From positions 1 to 47,434 of the forward strand of contig CALFBF010000005.1 of NCBI GenBank assembly GCA_937949965.1: a DNA stretch of 47,434 nt, written 5' to 3'. This DNA is from an uncultured Roseibacillus sp. (GTDB taxonomy: Bacteria; Verrucomicrobiota; Verrucomicrobiia; Verrucomicrobiales; Akkermansiaceae). Of the stretch, positions 17,070 to 24,650 are shown piece after piece; within the stretch, counting starts at the first letter, position 1; every line of letters starts with the position of its first letter. The notes under the pieces were generated by a model. It saw only the letters and a list, made by a program, of their open reading frames with translations, had not been told where the DNA came from and searched no databases. The position numbers were made by a program, and so were the translations under genes.

Positions 17070-18674
17070 TTACTGGTGGAAGGAAATGTAAACCACCAAG
17101 ACCACGACAACTAAGATACCACTGACGATCGGAGCCCCTTTCCAAGGAGTCATGTCAATCGGAGTATTGGTCTCAATTTGCCAAGGCTCGGAGCGAGGAG
17201 ACACCTTGGAGGCTACGAACATAATTCCAATCAAGATGGCGAAGGTAATCCCCATCAAGTGGAAGTTACTGAAGCCAGTCACGGTGCTAATGTCGTTTTT
17301 AGTTACCGCAGGGAAGACAATCAAGGTTGAAATCATAATCACTAACCCGGTAATCAAAGCTGATAGGGCGGCCTTGGAAGGCACCCAGCGATTGAGCATC
17401 CCCATTACTACAACCGCGAAGATCGGGATGAAGTAAATCGCGTTCATGGTCTGGAGATAGCTGAAGAGACTTCCAGTCTTCGACAACAGAGGCGCTCCAA
17501 ACATTGCGGCGATGGCAATCACGGTGACGAAGAGTTTTGCGGTCTTAACCGTTTTTTCATCATCAGCCGCTGGATTAATAAAGCTCTTGTAGAGCCCGAT
17601 GGAGAAGAGTGCTGAGGTGGAGTTCAAAGCGGCATTAAAGGAACTCAAAATCGCACCTACCATCACGGCAGCAAAGAAACCAGTGAGGTGAGTCGGAAGG
17701 ACATCCGCTACTAACTTACCGTAAGCATCATCGTTCGCGACATCTTGACCAAAGTAGAGGTGATAGGCAATGAGGCCGGGAAGAACGAGGTAGACTGGTC
17801 CAAGAAGCTTGAGGGCACCAGTGAGGAGAACACCCTTCTGACCCTCGGCGAGGGAGCTCGCCCCGAAGGTCCGCTGGATAATCTGCTGATTGGTGCACCA
17901 GTAGAATAAGTTGAGAAGAGCAACTCCGGTAAAGAGAGTAGAGAAAGGAACCTCTGAACCCGCTTCCCCAGTAGAATCCATCCGCTCAGGATGAACATCC
18001 TTGAGAGTGGTCCAACCGGCAGAGACACCGCCATCACCACCAAGGTGACCGAGTGCAAACCAAGCAATCATAAAGCCACCGATCAAGAGGCCAATGCCAT
18101 TAATGGTATCGAGAACGGCCAAAGTGCGCAGACCTCCGAAACGGGAATAGAGCATCCCTGCGATCCCGATACCGACACAGGTAATCTGCAAGAGAGCATA
18201 CTCGCCCTCGATCCCGGTCAAAGCCTTGAGATCCATGATATTGATAAGACCTTTCGCACCACTATAGAGAATAATAGGGATGAGAAGGAGCGCATAGGCG
18301 GCGAGGAAAACAGAATTGGCAACCGACTGAGTACGCTTATCAAACCGCTGCTCTAGGAACTGAGGAACGGTGGTGATTCCGGTGCGCAGGAACTTAGGTA
18401 GGAAGAAAATGGCCATCAAGACGAGAGCAATCACGGCCACGACCTCCCAAGCCATTACACTAAAACCATTCTTATAGGCAGAACCATTGAGACCGACCAT
18501 CTGCTCGGTTGAGAGGTTGGTGAGGAGGAGTGAACCCGCAATGATGGGGAAGGTGAGGCTGCGCCCCCCTAGGAAGAAACCGTCGGAACTCCCCGTATTG
18601 TCCTTACGCGTCAGCCACCAGGTCAGGCCGGCAGCAAACGCGGTAAAAGCGATGAATGATATGAGTGTTGGCAT
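17070..18674 (-). CDS. Sodium:solute symporter (SSS family)
   Basis: A 534-residue membrane protein with about 14 helices in the LeuT-fold SSS family. Visible signatures are GGRSLTFPIIAGSLLLTNLSTEQMVGLNG at the first core helices, GGLRTLAVLDTINGIGLLIGG, NLFYWCTNQQIIQR, and AAVMVGAILSSFNAALNS, which carries the Na2-site serines of sugar-type members. The closest named relatives are the SGLT/vSGLT branch, so a sugar or sialic-acid-like substrate is plausible but not proven. It is isolated, with REPIN-like pairs on both sides and a strong terminator downstream. Confidence 0.92.
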   Translation of the reverse strand: MPTLISFIAFTAFAAGLTWWLTRKDNTGSSDGFFLGGRSLTFPIIAGSLLLTNLSTEQMVGLNGSAYKNGFSVMAWEVVAVIALVLMAIFFLPKFLRTGITTVPQFLEQRFDKRTQSVANSVFLAAYALLLIPIILYSGAKGLINIMDLKALTGIEGEYALLQITCVGIGIAGMLYSRFGGLRTLAVLDTINGIGLLIGGFMIAWFALGHLGGDGGVSAGWTTLKDVHPERMDSTGEAGSEVPFSTLFTGVALLNLFYWCTNQQIIQRTFGASSLAEGQKGVLLTGALKLLGPVYLVLPGLIAYHLYFGQDVANDDAYGKLVADVLPTHLTGFFAAVMVGAILSSFNAALNSTSALFSIGLYKSFINPAADDEKTVKTAKLFVTVIAIAAMFGAPLLSKTGSLFSYLQTMNAIYFIPIFAVVVMGMLNRWVPSKAALSALITGLVIMISTLIVFPAVTKNDISTVTGFSNFHLMGITFAILIGIMFVASKVSPRSEPWQIETNTPIDMTPWKGAPIVSGILVVVVLVVYISFHQ

Positions 18675-18931
18675 GGATGATTGTAATGTTGCTAGATCCC
18701 GTCACCATCGCGACAGGGCCTAGCACTCTAATGGCCTAATCTTGCCCTTGGAAAGACTGAAATCACCTCCTATGCGCTAGAGCGATCTGCCCCGAGATTA
18801 CGGACTGCGATTTTATCTTTTGTGAGGGGAATATCGTGTCCTTCGTCGGGTCTTCTATTCTGTTTTTTCACGGGAGGGGTTTTACGAGAAGGGTTCGTTA
18901 AAGAGTTTAGACTCATTGAGCAGCATCAAGG
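18675..18931. other. Non-coding stretch upstream of symporter
   Basis: This 257-bp stretch holds the upstream region of the symporter and leads into repeat copy B. I see no conserved gene; short frames here have no family resemblance. An AAGAGTTTAGACTC segment at 18901-18914 recurs, with changes, outside the right arm of copy A and may mark the outer edge of the repeat. Confidence 0.4.
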
Positions 18932-19217
18932 GAGCTCCGAAGGAGCGCCTGGATACCAGCATAGCCCGCAGGGCTATGACCTTATTCCGAGCAGAAGTCC
19001 CAAGGTCTGAAAGACCGTGGGACTTCTGCATCTATCATTTTCAGGGCCAAAAACCGCCATCCGTTTCTTCATGCCGATACAATACGAGGGAATGGTTCAA
19101 AAACATTATCAGACAAGAAGCTCAGACGCATCTTGCGGTCTTTCAGACCTCATGACTGACGCTTGTTGTTCAATAGCCCTGCGGGCTATGCTGGTATCCA
19201 GGCGCTCCTTCGGAGCT
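18932..19217. repeat. REPIN-like inverted repeat pair, copy B
   Basis: Same design as copy A: GCTCCGAAGGAGC (18934-18946; 19204-19216), ATAGCCCGCAGGGCTAT (18961-18977; inverted at 19173-19189) and GGTCTGAAAGACC (19004-19016; 19137-19149). In the left arm the last palindrome is enclosed in a further 11-bp stem, CAGAAGTCCCA (18992-19002) with TGGGACTTCTG (19018-19028), absent from copy A. The centre (about 120 bp) is unrelated in sequence to that of copy A. Confidence 0.85.
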
Positions 19218-19246
19218 GATTGAGCTGATTGAGCTGATTGAGCTGA
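19214..19246. repeat. 9-bp tandem repeat at edge of REPIN-like pair
   Basis: The unit AGCTGATTG occurs three times in a row (19214, 19223, 19232), followed by a partial AGCTGA at 19241. It starts inside the terminal palindrome of copy B, so it probably arose by slippage at the repeat end. Confidence 0.85.
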
Positions 19247-19328
19247 ATACTTACCCTTTGGCGCCGATTAGGATTCCTATTATTTTCCTCCCTAGTATGG
19301 ACGCCTTGTCCCATGTTCCCTCACCAGA

Positions 19329-19772
19329 ATGAGACACCAAATCCTCGTCGTCGGGAAACCCGCGCTCACCTTCGCCAAATCGGGAATCGAAGAGTATCTC
19401 CAACGGCTACGTAAATACGGTCACTACGAACTGCGCACTCTCAAGGACAACAAACCAGAGGCTATTTCCCAAAAGCTCTTATCCGAATCAGCCCACTCCT
19501 TTCGTATCATTCTGGATGAGCGAGGCCAACAGCCCACCACGCGCCAATTTTCCACCCTGATGCAGGGCTGGATCGAGCGACCCGACATTAAGCAAATCAG
19601 CTACCTCATCGGACCAAGCAATGGACACCTCTCCGAGACCCGGCAAGCAGCTGACTATATGCTCTCGCTCTCTTCTCTCGTGCTGCAGCATGAACTCGCC
19701 ACCCTGATGCTTGCGGAACAGCTCTATCGCCTCGCGACGATCCACGCAGGCACTCCCTATCATCGCGATTAG
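19329..19772 (+). CDS. rlmH: 23S rRNA pseudouridine-1915 N3-methyltransferase
   Basis: RlmH is a SPOUT methyltransferase that modifies pseudouridine 1915 in helix 69 of 23S rRNA on the 70S ribosome. The trefoil-knot signatures are LDERGQQPTTRQF, YLIGPSNGHLSE (usually IGGAYG) and the C-terminal LVLQHELATLMLAEQLYRL with GTPYHRD. Length, 147 residues, is close to the usual 155-160. The replacement of the common GGAxG loop by GPSNG is a variant seen in part of the family. It stands alone after repeat copy B. Confidence 0.95.
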   Translation: MRHQILVVGKPALTFAKSGIEEYLQRLRKYGHYELRTLKDNKPEAISQKLLSESAHSFRIILDERGQQPTTRQFSTLMQGWIERPDIKQISYLIGPSNGHLSETRQAADYMLSLSSLVLQHELATLMLAEQLYRLATIHAGTPYHRD

Positions 19773-19835
19773 AGGCTCACTGTTGACGACACATTCTCGC
19801 TTTCCTGTTTCTACAAATCGCGTTTAAACTCTACT

Positions 19836-20492
19836 ATGACCATTCCCCGTAGCTTGGCCTTCGCATTGCCCCTTCTCCTCGCCACTTGTTCCCCCTCAGG
19901 TTCTGGTGGTGGCCTCTTGAGCAGGCACGACCACTCTACCCCTCGCGGAGTGAACGTTTCCCTCATGGTCCCGGCGGGTCAACACGGACGACACAAGATG
20001 CTCCCAATGTCTCCCCGCTACATCACCATTCATACTACCCAGAGCTACGGTGCAGGCGCAGGGGCCCGCACTCATGCCAAGATTCTGCGACGAGGTGGGC
20101 TCAAGTCGAAGAACAACTCTCTGGGCTATCTCACCTGGCACTTCAGTGTCGATTCGCAAGAAATCTACCAAAGCCTCCCCACCAACGAGCAAGGTCAGCA
20201 TGCCGACTACGAAGGAACCGGTAACAAGTATTCTATTGGGATCGAAATGTGCGAAAACCGCGATGGCTCCTTCACTGCGACCAAAGCTCGCACGGCAAAG
20301 CTAGTAGCTCAGCTCATGAAGCAGCATAACATCCCCATCAGTCGAGTGGTCGGTCACAATAACTGGGAACGAATCCGCTACTCCGATGGCAAGAATCTAG
20401 GCTTCAAATCCTGTCCCAAGCCTCTCCTCGATGGGAATAAATATGGCGCTAAATGGAATGCCTTCAAACGGCAGATTCAGGCCGAACTTTAG
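19836..20492 (+). CDS. N-acetylmuramoyl-L-alanine amidase lipoprotein (Amidase_2)
   Basis: Peptidoglycan amidase of the zinc-dependent AmpD/T7-lysozyme fold. A lipobox LATC sets the lipidated cysteine at residue 18. The catalytic domain shows ITIHTTQSYG at the first zinc-ligand position, WHFSVDSQEIYQSLP, SIGIEMCENRDG and VVGHNNW with a later KSCPKP, matching the last ligands and substrate loop. It is probably anchored in the outer or inner membrane facing the periplasm and used in wall turnover or recycling. Confidence 0.9.
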   Translation: MTIPRSLAFALPLLLATCSPSGSGGGLLSRHDHSTPRGVNVSLMVPAGQHGRHKMLPMSPRYITIHTTQSYGAGAGARTHAKILRRGGLKSKNNSLGYLTWHFSVDSQEIYQSLPTNEQGQHADYEGTGNKYSIGIEMCENRDGSFTATKARTAKLVAQLMKQHNIPISRVVGHNNWERIRYSDGKNLGFKSCPKPLLDGNKYGAKWNAFKRQIQAEL

Positions 20493-20582
20493 CTCGTCGT
20501 TCATCACTCCTAATAGTGAAATAAAATCGCGGGAATAAACGATTTCGGCTTTGCTCTCATCATTATCTAACCGAACGAAACA

Positions 20583-20900
20583 ATGTCTGTTGAAATTAAA
20601 AAATTAGGTGATGCAAACTTTGAACAAGAACTCTCACAAGTTACGGGACCGGTATTAATCGACTTTTGGGCTGAATGGTGTGGCCCTTGTAAGCAGATGA
20701 ATCCAGTGCTCGACCAACTTGCTGAAGAAATTGGTGACACCGCTACCATCGCGAAAGTCAATGTCGATGAAAGCCCCTCCCTGGCAGGCAAATTCGGGGT
20801 GCAATCACTTCCAACCTTCTTAGTCTACAAGGACGGCGAAGTGGTCAAGCGACACAGTGGTGTCACAAACAAAGACGCCCTCAAAGCACTGCTTGCTTAA
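20583..20900 (+). CDS. trxA: Thioredoxin
   Basis: Canonical cytoplasmic thioredoxin of 105 residues, reducing disulfides with electrons from thioredoxin reductase. The redox motif WCGPC has C33 and C36 after LIDFWAEW. The cis-Pro region is LPTFLVYKDGE, and the ending DALKALL is typical. No signal peptide. It is followed by a strong terminator, so it is transcribed on its own or from the amidase promoter. Confidence 0.97.
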   Translation: MSVEIKKLGDANFEQELSQVTGPVLIDFWAEWCGPCKQMNPVLDQLAEEIGDTATIAKVNVDESPSLAGKFGVQSLPTFLVYKDGEVVKRHSGVTNKDALKALLA

Positions 20901-20938
20901 CGTATATTCTCGTTGGTTATTTATTGGTTGACCAACTG

Positions 20939-20969
20939 AAAGGGAGAACGTTCGCGTTCTCCCTTTTTT
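20939..20969 (+). terminator. Strong rho-independent terminator after trxA
   Basis: A perfect 12-bp stem, AAAGGGAGAACG with CGTTCTCCCTTT, closes on a TTCG tetraloop and is followed by further Ts. It lies between trxA and the convergent phnE gene, and the A-run on its left side could let it act on both strands. Confidence 0.95.
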
Positions 20970-20982
20970 CGTATTCAGAACA

Positions 20983-22698
20983 TTACTTTTTCAGGCGTAA
21001 CCGCACCAAATCCGAAACAATATCTCCAATAAAAACGAGAAGAGATCCCATGATGATCCAAAGTAAGAGTTCATCATAAAAGAAGCTCACTCTGGCCTCC
21101 GAAATCAAAAAACCCAAAGAACCCACTCCTAACATCCCGAGGATAGTGGCTTCTCGGATGCAAGTCTCCCAACGATAAAATAAGAAGAGAACCATGCGGT
21201 TAAAACCCGTCGGTAAAAGAGCTCCTAACAGCGTCGCACTGCGGTTGCCACCACTCGCAATCATCACTGTCGCGGCACCGCTCCGATTGTTGTCAATGAC
21301 CTCACTCCCGAGACGAGAGAGGATCCCACTGTTGTGGATGGCGAGGGCGAAAATTAAGGCCCACATTGTTGGCCCAAAAATCTGCAGCAACAAAAAAGCC
21401 AAGAGATACTCTGGTGCCGAACGGCCCAGAACGGCTGAGACACGAACTCCTTTTCCAAGGAGGCTGCGCAGACGCCCGCCATCAACTCGAACTTCTCGTG
21501 GGCTCCCGGTTGCCAGAGTACGAGCGCTCAAGACGAGGCCTAACAAAGCCACTGCCCCTGCTAACAAAGCGGCTGCAGTGCCGAGGTGAAAAGTGCGCCA
21601 AAGGGCAACCAGGCCTTCTTCTCGCATCAGTCCCATGAACCATCCCCAGGTGTCCCCCCAGTCCCCAGATTCTCTGACCGGATAAGGCACCAGTTCAGAC
21701 CAGAACCGGCTCAAGTTGGCCATGCGTTGCTCATAAGAAAGAGTCGCGCCCCAACTATCCTCAAGCAACCAACCCACTGCGATCAAGGTCACAAGAGACA
21801 ACAGAGTGAGACGGAGAAACCAGGACTTGCCACGTGCCTGCCACAGCTCTGCCAAGGTGCTCTTCTTTCCGAGATTCACTTTCGGAACAACTCCCTGCAC
21901 TAACATGCGACGAATCCGCCCACCCCACCCCTCGAAGAAAAGAACGATTAATAAGAGCACAAAGACGAAGGTCCAAATTTCGTGGTAATGCCCATCCTCG
22001 AAAGAAACCTTGATCTCGTAACCCAAGGTCGGCACGCCGACAAAGCCCAACACCGCAGAGGACCGCACCGCGCATTCCAAGCGATACATGGCATAAGTCA
22101 GAAGGTCAGGCAAAGCACCGACTGCAGTTCCTAAAAAGGCGGCAAAACCACGCCCGCCTCCCGCTTGCATCACCTGCGCGGCTCCCTGATCGGCCTCGTC
22201 TAACAACTCAGAAAAGACTTTGGCTAATGTGCCACCATAGGGCAAGGCCATCGCCAACATGGCGGCGAAAGGAGAACTCCCGACTGCTGCTAAAAAGAGG
22301 ATGGCCCAAATCAACTCATGAACTGAGCGCAAGGCGGTGGCTAAAAGACGAACGCCTATCCGCAAACTCGTTAAAAAAAGAGAGCCTCGCGTCCACCAAG
22401 CACGGGAACCTAACACCCCTCCGAAAATTCCTAAAATTAAGGCCAAGCTCATTGCCACCACGGCATACTTCACGGTGAGCCAAGCCGCTTTGGCAACCTT
22501 AGTCGCGAAGGGTTCTCCTACGGAACGAATCGCCCGATCCTCGTAATCGAGGGCAGGCCGTAAGGCGGCTCCAAAGAAGTCACTCGCCAGCTGGCGTCCT
22601 CCCTCGGAGGGAACGAGCTCGCGCGGATGAGCCTTGAGCACCCACAGACCGAGAACGAACAAGGCGATGCCTCCTAATAGAAACCAGCGCCTTCTCAT
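20983..22698 (-). CDS. phnE: PhnE-type ABC permease, two fused domains
   Basis: Membrane permease of the phosphonate-type importer. At 571 residues it is about twice a normal PhnE, and two copies of the family's EAA-like region can be seen: AAQVMQAGGGRGFAAFLGTAV at about 185-205 and AATVMIASGGNRSATLLGALL near 470-490. Each is followed by matching text (YRLECAVRSSAVLGFVGV; YRWETCIREATILGMLGV). It therefore supplies both halves of the translocation pore in one chain. The ATG overlaps the phnC stop by 4 bp, so translation is coupled. Confidence 0.93.
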   Translation of the reverse strand: MRRRWFLLGGIALFVLGLWVLKAHPRELVPSEGGRQLASDFFGAALRPALDYEDRAIRSVGEPFATKVAKAAWLTVKYAVVAMSLALILGIFGGVLGSRAWWTRGSLFLTSLRIGVRLLATALRSVHELIWAILFLAAVGSSPFAAMLAMALPYGGTLAKVFSELLDEADQGAAQVMQAGGGRGFAAFLGTAVGALPDLLTYAMYRLECAVRSSAVLGFVGVPTLGYEIKVSFEDGHYHEIWTFVFVLLLIVLFFEGWGGRIRRMLVQGVVPKVNLGKKSTLAELWQARGKSWFLRLTLLSLVTLIAVGWLLEDSWGATLSYEQRMANLSRFWSELVPYPVRESGDWGDTWGWFMGLMREEGLVALWRTFHLGTAAALLAGAVALLGLVLSARTLATGSPREVRVDGGRLRSLLGKGVRVSAVLGRSAPEYLLAFLLLQIFGPTMWALIFALAIHNSGILSRLGSEVIDNNRSGAATVMIASGGNRSATLLGALLPTGFNRMVLFLFYRWETCIREATILGMLGVGSLGFLISEARVSFFYDELLLWIIMGSLLVFIGDIVSDLVRLRLKK

Positions 22699-23459
22699 GA
22701 GACTACGGAGGGGTCTGGCATTGCTTCTCCCCCGAGTCGATAGAGATCGCGCACTCCAGCATCATCCGCCCGGCCATCGAAGACAACACGACCATCACGG
22801 AGACCAATCACGCGGTCAAAGAACTGACGCGCGAGGGTCAAATCATGCAAACTCATTACAAGGGTGACTCCTTCTTCCTTGGCTAAGGTGGAGAGGAGTG
22901 CGACGAGATCGCGAGCCCGTTCGGGATCGACCGCGCTCACGGGCTCGTCTGCTAGAATGGCACTCGGCTGCTGATAAAGGGCGCGCGCGATGGCGACCCT
23001 TTGTTGCTGACCACCGGAGAGATGGTCCGCCCGTTGAAAAATTTTTTCCTCAATTCCCACTCGTTTGAGGAGTTCGTGAATGACCGCTTTCTCACTCGCT
23101 CTCATGCCCAGCAAACTGCGAAGGAGACCCCAGAAGCCCTTCTCTGCCACGCGACCACAGGCCACATTCTGGTGGACACGTAAGCTACTGACTAAGCCGA
23201 GATCTTGTGGAACCCAGGCGATGCGGGAGCGGAGCTTTTGAAGCTCCTTACCGGAGAGCTTGGCGAGGTCAGTCCCTTCTACGGAGACATGGCCACTCGT
23301 AGCGGCAGTACGCCCATTGAGCAATCCGAGTAGACTGGACTTCCCTGCTCCACTGGGGCCGATAAGGCAGACTTGTTCCCCGGACTTGATATCGAGATCC
23401 AATCCATCGAGCGCAACGGTGCCACCGTAGCGTAATTCAACTGATTGGAGAGTAAACAT
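22695..23459 (-). CDS. phnC: Phosphonate-type ABC transporter ATPase
   Basis: ATP-binding subunit powering the PhnDCE importer. Walker A is GPSGAGKSS at residues 34-42, the signature LSGGQQQR lies near 145-155, and Walker B reads ILADEPVSAVDPE with the H-loop in VMSLHDLTLA. Length, 254 residues, is normal. An 11-bp hairpin lies directly upstream of its start, between it and phnD, and the phnE gene overlaps its end. Confidence 0.94.
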   Translation of the reverse strand: MFTLQSVELRYGGTVALDGLDLDIKSGEQVCLIGPSGAGKSSLLGLLNGRTAATSGHVSVEGTDLAKLSGKELQKLRSRIAWVPQDLGLVSSLRVHQNVACGRVAEKGFWGLLRSLLGMRASEKAVIHELLKRVGIEEKIFQRADHLSGGQQQRVAIARALYQQPSAILADEPVSAVDPERARDLVALLSTLAKEEGVTLVMSLHDLTLARQFFDRVIGLRDGRVVFDGRADDAGVRDLYRLGGEAMPDPSVVS

Positions 23460-23467
23460 TGGGAATG

Positions 23468-23498
23468 AAGAAGGGCAGACGCTGAGCCTGCCCTTCTT
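23468..23498 (-). terminator. Hairpin between phnD and phnC
   Basis: AAGAAGGGCAG (23468-23478) pairs perfectly with CTGCCCTTCTT (23488-23498) over 11 bp with a 9-nt loop. It ends 8 bp before the phnC start and lacks a long U-tract. It may work as a partial terminator or mRNA 3' stabiliser that keeps the binding-protein transcript in excess; that role is inferred. Confidence 0.7.
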
Positions 23499-23525
23499 AT
23501 TAAAGTTAGATTTTAAGACGCGAGC

Positions 23526-24422
23526 TTAGCGCATGAGGCCAACCTTCTTAGCCACTTCTTCGATACCCGCAAAGTCTTCATTCTTGGCAGGAATGAGGTC
23601 GTCGCGATTGAAAGCAGCGAGCACGTCCTTGTCCTCACAATCGACGAGCACCTTCTGGAGCTTGTCGAGGAATCCTTCGCCATACATCCCTTCGAGAGCC
23701 GGGTGAGCGGTGAGGTTATAGTCCGCGTAGTCAGGTGTGATCCAGATGATGGGAGCTTTCGCGGGGTCGAGCTTACCGTCCTTCACCATAGAGTCGTATG
23801 TCTTGTAGTTGATGGCACCGACTTGTGCGGAACCACTTTCGACGGCCTTAGCAGTGGCATCGTGTGCGCCGGAGAACTGAACGGGCTTGGAGAAGAAGTC
23901 GTCAGGACCTTTGCCAGTATTCTCGATGATGAAGTGAGTGGGCATGAGGCGACCAGAAGTCGAGCTCTTGCTACCAAAGGTGAAGGTCAGGTCCTTGATG
24001 GCGTCGCCAGGGAACTTATCGGACTTGGTGAGACCAGTGGAAGAATTAGCGATGAAGTAAGACTTATACTGAGGGTCGACATCTCCCTGTGCAATCGCAC
24101 GAGCGCCGGGCACCGCCTTACGAGCTTGCACTCCAGTGAGACCACCGTACCACACTAAGTGCACTTCACCGTTCTTGAAACGAGTCACAGAATCCTCGTA
24201 GCTGCTAGAAAGAGAGAACTCAGTCTCGACCCCAAGCTTGTCGCTAAGGTAAGTCTGCAGGGCCGCAAAACGCGCTTCCTGATTCGAAGCCTTTTCATCA
24301 GAAATGGCCGTAATTACCAAAGTGCCTCCCGTGCCACCAGAAGCCGCTTCTTCACCCTGAGGCTTACAACTAGCCAGAATAGCGAGGGAACTCAGTGCCG
24401 CGAATTTGAATAATGTTTTCAT
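23526..24422 (-). CDS. phnD: Phosphonate-type substrate-binding lipoprotein
   Basis: Periplasmic binding protein of the importer. The lipobox LASC puts the lipidated cysteine at residue 19. The mature part has the PhnD-family (PBP2, COG3221-type) sequence: ISDEKASNQEARFAALQTYL, RFKNGEVHLVWYGGLTGVQA and the conserved TFGSKSSTSGRLMPTHFI ligand-site segment. Ligands of this family include phosphonates, phosphite and other oxyanions, so phosphonate is the default guess only. It is the first gene of phnD-phnC-phnE, with a structured 228-bp leader. Confidence 0.92.
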   Translation of the reverse strand: MKTLFKFAALSSLAILASCKPQGEEAASGGTGGTLVITAISDEKASNQEARFAALQTYLSDKLGVETEFSLSSSYEDSVTRFKNGEVHLVWYGGLTGVQARKAVPGARAIAQGDVDPQYKSYFIANSSTGLTKSDKFPGDAIKDLTFTFGSKSSTSGRLMPTHFIIENTGKGPDDFFSKPVQFSGAHDATAKAVESGSAQVGAINYKTYDSMVKDGKLDPAKAPIIWITPDYADYNLTAHPALEGMYGEGFLDKLQKVLVDCEDKDVLAAFNRDDLIPAKNEDFAGIEEVAKKVGLMR

Positions 24423-24455
24423 CGTTTTAGTTTAGATAGACTTGCGAGCGGGCAT

Positions 24456-24504
24456 TAAAAAAACCGTCGACACAGATAGGCCATAAGCCCCGGTCAGACG
24501 GTTT
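24456..24504 (-). terminator. Intrinsic terminator in the phnD leader
   Basis: On the minus strand AAACCGTC plus GAC (one bulged T) pairs with GTC plus GACGGTTT, 11 bp in all, followed by a run of seven Ts. The run ends about 34 nt before the phnD start codon. It either ends transcription from the HAD gene upstream or serves as an attenuator for phnDCE. Confidence 0.75.
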
Positions 24505-24650
24505 GTCTTCGGCTTGACGCTGGATGTGGACCCACACCCCCTGTGATGGTTTCTCGTCGCTTCCGCTGCATGAACTAGATACCAGTTAGCACCGCTTTCT
24601 CCTGTCCGAAAGGGAAAAATTTACCAAGTTGTGATGCAGAGACACCGGAA
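24505..24650 (-). promoter_or_regulatory. Possible structured leader upstream of phnD
   Basis: This 146-nt stretch lies between the HAD stop and the terminator hairpin. On the minus strand it contains the stem GGTGTG/CACATC with loop GGTC (near 24521-24540) and a possible CTTTC/GAAAG hairpin (near 24595-24615). I could not match it to a riboswitch class. It could be an aptamer working with the terminator, or simply the phnD promoter region. Confidence 0.35.

Noticed and set aside
16713-19155. Short frames with peptides like SPQGYDLI in the repeat regions
   Set aside because: They are translations of the palindromic repeat itself; both copies give similar peptides in different frames with no start or ribosome site in common.
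19214-19246. Tandem repeat considered as a CRISPR array
   Set aside because: The 9-bp units are contiguous with no spacers; this is simple slippage.
24505-24650. Possible TPP riboswitch or tRNA-like structure in the phnD leader
   Set aside because: A segment CATGCAGCGGAAGC recalls the TPP aptamer and ACTGGTATCTAGT recalls a D-arm, but the CTGAGA box, acceptor stem and T-arm are absent.
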